From JBDNBY01 sp039767595 (GTDB lineage: Bacteria; Pseudomonadota; Alphaproteobacteria; Rhodobacterales; Rhodobacteraceae): 12,358 bases of DNA. Made by a program: the position numbers and the translations under genes. Position 1 is the first letter of the stretch; each line of letters starts with the position of its first letter. Below, piece by piece: positions 6,967 through 12,358 of this stretch. The stretch spans positions 1 to 12,358 of the forward strand of contig JBDNBY010000040.1 in NCBI GenBank assembly GCA_039767595.1. Direction: 5' to 3'. Under the pieces are notes generated by a model, which made no database searches, was not told the origin of the DNA, and was given only the letters and a program-made list of their open reading frames with translations.

Positions 6967-8232
6967 CTCGATCTGAACGCGCAAACCGCCGTAACTCTCT
7001 GATTTGGTGAGGCGTAGCGTCCCGCCATGCGCCTGCACCACATCCAAGACAATCGCCAATCCAAGCCCCGTGCCCGCCGCATTGTTCAAGGTGCGGGCGC
7101 TATTGCCTCGCGCAAAGGGTTGCAGCATTTCCTCGACTTGGCCCTCAGGAATACCTGGGCCATCATCTTCAAAAATCATCCGGACATAAGCCTCTTCGAC
7201 CACCACAGAACACCACAGCCCATTGGCATAGAGCTGCGCGTTTAAAATGAGATTGTCGATCGCACGGGCCATCGCCAAACGGCGCACAGGCAACTGAGGG
7301 ATCAGCGCCCCATCCAGATGAACGGTCGCCTCCTGCCCACGCAAGGTAAGCCGCTCTTGCAATAACGCTTGCAAGTCACACTCTTCAACCTGTCCTTTCA
7401 CGACACCTTTGGCAAATTCCAAGAATTCTTTGAGCAGATTTTCCATATGCTTCAAATCTGAGCGCATCGCCTTGGTATCCACATCGCTGCTGAGCATCGA
7501 CAGCTCCAAGCGAAGCCGTGTCAGCGGAGTGCGCAGATCATGGGACACGCTCGACAAAAGCAAAGTGCGCTGTTGTACAAATCGCTCAACGCGGCGGCGC
7601 ATGGCCAAAAATGCAATGCCCGCACGGCGCACTTCATCCGCGCCAGAGGGTTTATAGTCCAAATTTTCACCGCGTCCAAACGCCGTGACGGCCGTCGTCA
7701 GGCGGGTGATCGACCTGATTTGATTACGCAGATATAAAAATGCAACGCCTGTGAACACCGTCCCGAACACCAACATATTTACAAACAGCTGATGCACATT
7801 TGTGGGCGTGATTGATTTACGCGGTATACGCAAAGTAATAGGTGCGCCTTCGTACAACACCTGTACCACGACGGTGCGTCCGGATGTCACGAAATCTGCA
7901 CCTTGATAGCCCGACACCTGTGCCCGAAATGTGCGATCGGCCACGATACTGGTATAATCATAAAACCGGCGCGCAGGCGCGAACGGAGGATCCAATTCAT
8001 CGATGATTGCGATCTCAAACTGTGCGGCGATGACCTGAGGGGATTGCGCCGCAAGGAGGGTCTCAATCACACGCGCACTGGCCAAAGTCAGCTCTGCCGT
8101 GACATCTTGGAAATGCCGCTCCACGATGACAACCGTCATGATCCCCTGTAGCAAGACAACTGGGAATGCCAAAATCAACATAGAGCGCGCCAACAATCCA
8201 GTCGGCAAAAGACGTTTTATCCGATAGAACAC
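6955..8232 (-). CDS. EnvZ-class membrane sensor histidine kinase
   Basis: The 425-residue protein is a two-component sensor of the inner membrane. A first transmembrane helix (about residues 13-36) is followed by a periplasmic domain of some 110 residues, a second helix (about 147-168), a HAMP linker (to about 220), and a HisKA dimerisation domain with VSHDLRTPLTRLRLEL (phospho-acceptor H231). The ATPase domain has an N box AIDNLILNAQLY, G1 EDDGPGIPE (355-363) and G2 GTGLGLAI (397-404). The H-box wording is that of EnvZ, so an OmpR-like partner is expected, but no regulator gene is adjacent. The start is GTG, with GGAAAGGGG about 6 nt upstream; a nearby ATG is out of frame. Its start codon is only 28 nt from that of the divergent hydrolase, and its 3' end overlaps eda by 12 nt. 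The signal sensed is unknown. Confidence 0.93.
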   Translation of the reverse strand: MFYRIKRLLPTGLLARSMLILAFPVVLLQGIMTVVIVERHFQDVTAELTLASARVIETLLAAQSPQVIAAQFEIAIIDELDPPFAPARRFYDYTSIVADRTFRAQVSGYQGADFVTSGRTVVVQVLYEGAPITLRIPRKSITPTNVHQLFVNMLVFGTVFTGVAFLYLRNQIRSITRLTTAVTAFGRGENLDYKPSGADEVRRAGIAFLAMRRRVERFVQQRTLLLSSVSHDLRTPLTRLRLELSMLSSDVDTKAMRSDLKHMENLLKEFLEFAKGVVKGQVEECDLQALLQERLTLRGQEATVHLDGALIPQLPVRRLAMARAIDNLILNAQLYANGLWCSVVVEEAYVRMIFEDDGPGIPEGQVEEMLQPFARGNSARTLNNAAGTGLGLAIVLDVVQAHGGTLRLTKSESYGGLRVQIELPR

Positions 8233-8260
8233 ATATATCCCCTTTCCAAAAAGGCCTCAG

Positions 8261-9139
8261 ATGCGTGATCCCGATAGTTCTTTATTACCCAAATCCGTCA
8301 CAGTTCATAGAGCGAGAAACCCATCGCCCATGACGGGTCTTGGCACAAATTGCTATGTCTTTCACGGCGAGCAAACGTTGATTCTTGATCCTGGCCCCGC
8401 GGATACCGATTTTTTGCATCACCTACGAGATCAAATCCATACCCCCGTGGGCGCGATTTTGATATCGCATGCGCATCTCGATCATAGCGGCAATGCTAGG
8501 CGCGCGCAGGATATGTTTGACGCCCCGATCTGGGCGTTCGGCGATGCGATGTCCGGCCGAGATCCCGCTGTTTGCGCCCTTGCGATCAACCTGCCCGAGG
8601 GCTACGGGGTCGATCAAAATTTCAAGCCAGATCAAACTCTCTGCCATGGAGATCGCCTCTCGACGGGCCACAATACGCTCACGGTGCATCACATTCCTGG
8701 CCACATGGGAAACCATATTTGTGTGGATCTGGATGGTGAGTTTTTCACCGGCGATCATATCCTAGAATGGACAACAACGATGATTGCGCCGCCAGAAGGC
8801 AGCCTTGATGATTTTCTATCGTCCTGCAAACATCTTTTGACATGTAAGCCTAAACGCCTCTGGCCCGCGCACGGCCCGCAAATCGATGCGCCCACTGCGC
8901 GTATCACGCAAATCATGCAGCATCGTCAGACACGGCATGCGCAAATCATCCAAGCCGCGCAGGCCGGCGCCACGAATCTCACCGATTTGCGCCAACGCCT
9001 CTATCCCGATCTTTCGCCGACATTACACATGGCCGCGGATGCATCTGTGATGTCACATCTCATCTCATTGCATCGCGATAATAAGATTGAATTTCAGGGA
9101 CTTGGAACGCAAACGTTAGAAATTTCCTGGATTTCATAA
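8261..9139 (+). CDS. LACTB2-like metallo-beta-lactamase-fold hydrolase
   Basis: The 292-residue protein has the binuclear-zinc MBL fold: NPSPMTGLGTNCYVF (20-34), LILDPGP, the H-x-H-x-D-H motif SHAHLDHSG (H70, H72, D74, H75), HIPGHMGNH (H138), FTGDHILEW (D155) and PAHGPQI (H184), so all metal ligands are present. After about residue 210 follows the winged-helix tail typical of the LACTB2 group (LRQRLYPDLSPTLHMAADASVMSHLISL). Human LACTB2 is an endoribonuclease; bacterial members are mostly uncharacterised and often annotated as glyoxalase II-like, so the substrate here is undetermined. No signal peptide is seen, so it is probably cytoplasmic. AAAAAGG at 8248-8254 lies 6 nt before the ATG. Its promoter must overlap the 5' end of the divergent kinase. 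An AT-rich run follows the stop, with no clear hairpin. Confidence 0.9.
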   Translation: MRDPDSSLLPKSVTVHRARNPSPMTGLGTNCYVFHGEQTLILDPGPADTDFLHHLRDQIHTPVGAILISHAHLDHSGNARRAQDMFDAPIWAFGDAMSGRDPAVCALAINLPEGYGVDQNFKPDQTLCHGDRLSTGHNTLTVHHIPGHMGNHICVDLDGEFFTGDHILEWTTTMIAPPEGSLDDFLSSCKHLLTCKPKRLWPAHGPQIDAPTARITQIMQHRQTRHAQIIQAAQAGATNLTDLRQRLYPDLSPTLHMAADASVMSHLISLHRDNKIEFQGLGTQTLEISWIS

Positions 9140-9167
9140 AATTTTTTTAAATTTCTGCAACTCTCCA

Positions 9168-9196
9168 CTGGACGCGCCGAAACCACATTGCTATAG
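9168..9196 (+). promoter_or_regulatory. Candidate promoter of tRNA-Asn
   Basis: CTGGAC (9168-9173) and CTATAG (9191-9196) are 17 nt apart and end 17 nt before the tRNA. The spacing and position suit a stable-RNA promoter; the -35 is an imperfect TTGAC. Confidence 0.45.
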
Positions 9197-9213
9197 ACCG
9201 CTACACACAGTGT

Positions 9214-9288
9214 TCCGGCGTAGCTCAGCGGTAGAGCAGTTGACTGTTAATCAATTGGTCGTAGGTTCGATCCCTACCGCCGGAGCCA
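9214..9288 (+). tRNA. tRNA-Asn (GTT)
   Basis: A complete 75-nt tRNA with encoded CCA. The acceptor TCCGGCG pairs perfectly with CGCCGGA, with discriminator G. The D arm is GCTC/GAGC. The anticodon stem GTTGA/TCAAT holds loop CTGTTAA with anticodon GTT. The T arm carries the TTCGATC loop. G73 and the GTT anticodon agree with asparagine. It has its own candidate promoter and a hairpin directly downstream, so it is probably a single-gene unit. It lies between the MBL hydrolase and the AT-rich sulfatase; tRNA genes are common integration points. Confidence 0.97.
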
Positions 9289-9296
9289 ATTTTACC

Positions 9297-9330
9297 AACG
9301 GCGTCAATGGGTTAAACCATCGGCGCCGTT
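9297..9330 (+). terminator. Hairpin terminator after tRNA-Asn
   Basis: The arms 9297-9310 and 9317-9330 form a 14-bp stem with one A-C mismatch and one G-T wobble, closed by a GTTAAA loop. The outer seven pairs are AACGGCG/CGCCGTT. Only a short T-rich tail follows (TTTGTGT), so it is not a textbook intrinsic terminator. It could also serve the oncoming sulfatase transcript, since the stem works on both strands. Confidence 0.6.
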
Positions 9331-9386
9331 TGTGTATTGAGCGACCTAAATTTATCAAAGGGTATACGCATTTGACTTAGGAATGC

Positions 9387-10904
9387 TTACCCCCTGTGTT
9401 CCATCACATCGCCGATACTGAGCATCTTATCTTCAAGCAGTTTTTTCATCTGTGAAACCACGTGTTGATAGCTGTGATCGTTATATAGGTTAAACAGCTC
9501 CATAGGGTCCTCTAGGCAGTCAAATAACTCCCATTCTTTGTCCTCGCCGCCATCTTTTGTGCCCGGCAGATCAAAGCCTTCATTATACCAATAGATTAAT
9601 TTGTATCGTTGAGTGCGGATCCCATAATGTGCAAACGCATTATGATCTGGATCTTTGTGCATCCAGTATCGATGATACGCAACTTGCGACCAATCTTCAG
9701 GTGTATTTCCTTCGAACAAGGGCCGCAAACTAACCCCCTGCATATAAGATGGAATAACAGATTGCGCATAATCAAGGAATGTCGGCGCAAAATCCACATT
9801 ACAACAAATATCTTTGTTCACTTGGCCAGGTCTGATTTTTGCCGGATAGCGCACCAAAAACGGCATTTGAAAGGACTCTTCGTAAATAAACCTTTTATCA
9901 AACCAGCCATGTTCACCGAGGAAAAAACCTTGGTCTGATGTGTAAATAACCATCGTGTTTTCGGCCAAATTATTGTCATCCAAAAACTGAAGTATCTCGC
10001 CAACGCTGTCGTCTATGGATGCTATGGTTGCCAAATACCGCTTTAAATATCGTTGATATTTAAAATTATGAAATTCCTCGGGCGTCTTAAATTGGAATAT
10101 TTCACCTGTGTGTTTGTCGATAAGTCTTATCTGTGAAACGTCACTCGGATTTGGGATTTTACGTCGATTGCTCTTTGGCGTCGCGCGTTCTCCTATTTCG
10201 GCCCCACCTTCTGGCTGAACGAGCCCCAAGTCGTCATAGGTCATATCATCTTTGATCCGCATTTTTGCGGCTGCAGCTGCTTTGGCTCTATTTTTATAGT
10301 CGTCATCAAAGGTGTCCGGCAGGGCAATGTCATCTGTTACCAAATCTCTATATTTGGGATTGGGTTCCCACTCGCGATGCGGCGCTTTGTGATGGCACAT
10401 CAAAAAGAACGGCTTGGACGGATCACGCGATTTTAACCATGTTAAAGATTTGTCCGTGATGATATCCGTTGCATAGCCTTCAACTTCGATATCCTCTCCC
10501 ATCTCGATGAAGTGAGGGTCAAAATAGTCGCCTTGCCCAGGCAGAACTGACCAAAAATCAAAGCCGGACGGCGCGTGGTCTATCCCTTCACCTAAATGCC
10601 ATTTTCCAATTATTGCCGTTTGATAGCCATCACTGCGCAGGTGCTTGGCAACGTTCGGCAGGCGATTGTTCATGGGTGTATTAAGGGTCGTCACGCAATT
10701 CACATGGTTATACGTCCCTGTTAATATAGCGGCTCGGCTTGGCGTACAGATTGAGTTTGTCACATAGCAATGGTCCAACCGTGCCCCTTCATGCGCTAAT
10801 CTATCGATATTCGGAGTACTATTGATGCCATGCCCATAGGCACTTATCGCTTTGGAGGCATGGTCATCCGCCATGATAAAGATGATGTTCGGCCGCTCGG
10901 TCAT
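9387..10904 (-). CDS. Type I (formylglycine) sulfatase, apparently cytoplasmic
   Basis: The 505-residue protein is an alkaline-phosphatase-superfamily sulfatase. Metal and active-site residues are visible: MADDH (D13, D14), the C-x-P-S-R signature SICTPSRAAILTG (C53, to be oxidised to formylglycine; R57), GKWHLG (K101, H103), HHKAPH (H171, K173) and TSDQGFFLGEHGWFDKR (D324, Q325, K337). The closing segment YGIRTQRYKLIYWY with LEDPMELFNLYND is the usual C-terminal subdomain. Such enzymes remove sulfate esters from carbohydrates or smaller metabolites; the substrate cannot be told. The N-terminus starts directly with the first strand (MTERPNIIFI) and has no signal peptide, unlike most polysaccharide sulfatases. 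AGAGG lies 6 nt before the ATG. Sample 60-nt lines are 32-43% GC by hand count, far below a flanking-gene line at 67%, which suggests transfer. No maturase or transporter is in the window. Confidence 0.93.
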   Translation of the reverse strand: MTERPNIIFIMADDHASKAISAYGHGINSTPNIDRLAHEGARLDHCYVTNSICTPSRAAILTGTYNHVNCVTTLNTPMNNRLPNVAKHLRSDGYQTAIIGKWHLGEGIDHAPSGFDFWSVLPGQGDYFDPHFIEMGEDIEVEGYATDIITDKSLTWLKSRDPSKPFFLMCHHKAPHREWEPNPKYRDLVTDDIALPDTFDDDYKNRAKAAAAAKMRIKDDMTYDDLGLVQPEGGAEIGERATPKSNRRKIPNPSDVSQIRLIDKHTGEIFQFKTPEEFHNFKYQRYLKRYLATIASIDDSVGEILQFLDDNNLAENTMVIYTSDQGFFLGEHGWFDKRFIYEESFQMPFLVRYPAKIRPGQVNKDICCNVDFAPTFLDYAQSVIPSYMQGVSLRPLFEGNTPEDWSQVAYHRYWMHKDPDHNAFAHYGIRTQRYKLIYWYNEGFDLPGTKDGGEDKEWELFDCLEDPMELFNLYNDHSYQHVVSQMKKLLEDKMLSIGDVMEHRG

Positions 10905-11044
10905 AATAAGCCTCTAATTGGCTATCTCAGGTGTGTAACTCTTTCATACCCGCCATCTTGATACACGAGGAGCGCGCAAGCAAGTATGCACCGATCTGTA
11001 GCAATGAGAAATATGGATCTACGATCGCCGGTCTTGCCTCGTTG
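10905..11044. other. 140-nt intergenic stretch upstream of the sulfatase
   Basis: It must hold the sulfatase ribosome-binding site and probably its promoter, but I found no convincing -35/-10 pair and no hairpin. A minus-strand frame at 10927-11166 (79 codons) crosses this gap and the 3' end of the FolC-like gene. Its last 35 or so codons (from about 11034) look helical (PYFSLLQIGAYLLA) but I cannot assign a family. It may be chance or the tail of a lost gene. Confidence 0.4.
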
Positions 11045-12277
11045 TCAGTGCGCCAAAGCCGCTTTGACAAGTCGAATGTACGTTTGTGTTCCAAGGCAAT
11101 AGAGGGGCGTCTTTGAGCGCGCGAGTAGATCGTGAAATCCGGCGGTATCTTCGTATGCGAAAACATGATGGGGTCCGCTGCGCGTTTGGGCGTGGGTGTA
11201 ATTCAAATAGCCCCGCGTGCCAGTGAGGATCACCTCCTCCACGTTTAATCCAAGGTCGCCCTGAAGGACCGATCGCACGCCCGCGCCATCTTTGTCATCA
11301 GGTAAGGACATCAGGATCGTCAAATCAGTGTGGTCTTTGAGCGTTTCGAAAAACGACAGATCAAGTGATGGCACTTGCACAGAGCCATCGTAATACACCG
11401 CCGTCCCATCGACGGCCCCAACCCCAAAGGACGCAGAGCAGAGCAAGAGATCCTCTTGCGGCGCGGCACGGCGCCCAAGCAAAATCTCGGCAGCAGCAGC
11501 GGCCAAATGGGCATCGTCCCGCACCCATTGGGGCAAAGGGACCGTTTCATTAAAATCGGTCGGATTGGCCACCACATACGATCCATTTGGTAGCGCGACA
11601 CCGTGCTGTGCAGCGGCCTGTGCGACCTGCTCACTGAGGATCACGTGTTTGGATGTGCGAGCAATCGCCAGCTTATTCTCAGCGACTTCGCGCAGGCTGG
11701 GGCCGATCTGGGCGACATGCTCTCCCAACACTGAGGTCACAACACTCACCAACGAGGGCACTTGCCCCACTTCGTCAAACTCGGCGCCGCGGCCGCATTC
11801 GAGCACCACATAGTCGGCGGCGTGGTCTTTGAAATATTGCAACGCCAGCAGAAGGAACAAGCCCAAAGGCGAGAGGTATTGCGCCCCTTTCAACCGTGCT
11901 TTGGCCGCAGCGATAGCGGGTGACAGACGCGCATATAGCTCGAAAAACTCCTCGATGGACGCAGAGGCACCATTCACGCGCATTCGGTCATTATGAGTAA
12001 TCTCTTCGGGCGAGACAAAGAGCGCAACGCGTGCAGCCGTCGCCTCTTGCACAGCATGGGCAATCATCCGCGATGTCGTGCCTTTGCCTTTACTCCCCGT
12101 GATACAAACGGTGCGCGATGGATCTGGCAAGAGATCCAATTCGCGCGCGATATTCAGGATCACTTCGGGGTGCCGCGCCTCGCGATCATGCAGGCCTGAG
12201 ACCTGCGATTTCACCGCCATGAAGCTGCTGTAGATATCATCTAAGACTGCATTGAATGCGCGGTCGTCTCGGTACAT
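11045..12277 (-). CDS. FolC-like Mur ligase family protein, function uncertain
   Basis: The 410-residue product aligns by eye with folylpolyglutamate/dihydrofolate synthase (FolC), an ATP-dependent amide ligase of the Mur family. It has the P-loop VCITGSKGKGTTS (57-69), a FolC-type loop FVSPEEITHNDRMRVNG (87-103), VVLECGRGAEFDE (157-169), and VTSVLGEHVAQIG (170-182), with H187 as probable metal ligand and K202 at the place of the carbamylated lysine. It departs from true FolC: the P-loop is GSKGKGT instead of GTNGKGS, the folate-loop SPHL is SPEE, and the C-terminal DGAHN motif is DGSVQ (D297). A second, specialised ligase is therefore as likely as FolC itself. The ATG at 12275-12277 follows the response-regulator stop by 26 nt with only weak Shine-Dalgarno complementarity, so the two are probably co-transcribed. 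The call to superfamily is firm; the substrate is unknown. Confidence 0.8.
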   Translation of the reverse strand: MYRDDRAFNAVLDDIYSSFMAVKSQVSGLHDREARHPEVILNIARELDLLPDPSRTVCITGSKGKGTTSRMIAHAVQEATAARVALFVSPEEITHNDRMRVNGASASIEEFFELYARLSPAIAAAKARLKGAQYLSPLGLFLLLALQYFKDHAADYVVLECGRGAEFDEVGQVPSLVSVVTSVLGEHVAQIGPSLREVAENKLAIARTSKHVILSEQVAQAAAQHGVALPNGSYVVANPTDFNETVPLPQWVRDDAHLAAAAAEILLGRRAAPQEDLLLCSASFGVGAVDGTAVYYDGSVQVPSLDLSFFETLKDHTDLTILMSLPDDKDGAGVRSVLQGDLGLNVEEVILTGTRGYLNYTHAQTRSGPHHVFAYEDTAGFHDLLARSKTPLYCLGTQTYIRLVKAALAH

Positions 12278-12303
12278 CTCAATCGGCCTAAATCTGGCGC
12301 GGC

Positions 12304-12358
12304 TTAGCCAAGGGCATACCCCGCACCGCGCACTGTGCGCACTGGGTCAGAGCCGCCG
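12304..12358 (-). CDS. OmpR/PhoB-family response regulator, C-terminal end only
   Basis: Only the last 18 codons are in the window, reading GGSDPVRTVRGAGYALG and then TAA. The I/V-R-T-V-R-G-x-G-Y-x-L ending is the C-terminal wing of the winged-helix DNA-binding domain of OmpR/PhoB-class regulators. The receiver domain and most of the DNA-binding domain lie beyond the right edge. The following gene on this strand is the FolC-like ligase. The regulator is the right class to partner the EnvZ-like kinase at 6955-8232, but they are about 4 kb apart. Confidence 0.8.
   Translation of the reverse strand, partial: GGSDPVRTVRGAGYALG

Noticed and set aside
9138..9155. Intrinsic terminator after the MBL hydrolase
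   Set aside because: The run is simply A/T-rich (AAATTTTTTTAAATTT) with no GC-containing stem.
9932..9937. Gln in place of Asn in the sulfatase D-Q metal motif as a sign of inactivation
   Set aside because: The SDQGFFLGEHGW form is normal in many active sulfatases, as I recall, and the other active-site residues are intact.
9251..11044. Attachment-site direct repeat of the tRNA-Asn 3' end flanking the sulfatase
   Set aside because: I looked for a second copy of the tRNA 3' sequence in 10905-11044 and saw only very short chance matches such as CGCCGG.

Overview
The window looks like a chromosomal segment of a marine Rhodobacteraceae (roseobacter-type alphaproteobacterium). This is inferred, not proven, from the purM-purN-rnd cluster, the Entner-Doudoroff pair edd-eda, the protein sequences, and a base composition that is fairly GC-rich by eye. 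The one exception is a clearly AT-richer gene near 9.4-10.9 kb. No replication, phage, CRISPR or insertion-sequence machinery is visible, and no gene-free stretch exceeds about 300 bases.

Layout. 1-2426 (minus strand) holds purM, purN and a 3'-truncated rnd (RNase D), tightly packed and probably one transcript: two steps of de novo purine synthesis followed by a tRNA-processing exonuclease. 2531-2607 (plus) is a tRNA with a CAT anticodon, best read as the lysidine-modified isoleucine tRNA (tRNA-Ile2). 2626-4370 (minus) is a two-gene unit: an RlmI-like rRNA cytosine methyltransferase, overlapped by 4 nt by a PIN-domain protein. 4452-6966 (plus) is edd-eda, behind a perfect 14-bp palindrome of the LacI-family operator type that overlaps a candidate promoter; together they convert 6-phosphogluconate to pyruvate and glyceraldehyde 3-phosphate. 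6955-8232 (minus) is an EnvZ-class sensor histidine kinase whose 3' end overlaps eda. 8261-9139 (plus) is a LACTB2-like metallo-beta-lactamase-fold hydrolase, with its start codon only 28 nt from that of the kinase. 9214-9288 is tRNA-Asn(GTT), with a promoter and a hairpin terminator. 9387-10904 (minus) is a formylglycine-type sulfatase lacking a signal peptide. 11045-12277 (minus) is a FolC-like Mur ligase with changed motifs. 12304-12358 is the extreme C-terminus of an OmpR/PhoB-family response regulator, cut by the window edge.

No complete novel system is evident. The parts most worth a second look are: (i) the AT-rich sulfatase beside tRNA-Asn, a probable horizontal acquisition; (ii) the divergent FolC-like ligase downstream of a response regulator; (iii) an EnvZ-like kinase with no adjacent regulator, about 4 kb from that response regulator; (iv) the rRNA methyltransferase/PIN coupling; and (v) the operator in front of edd.
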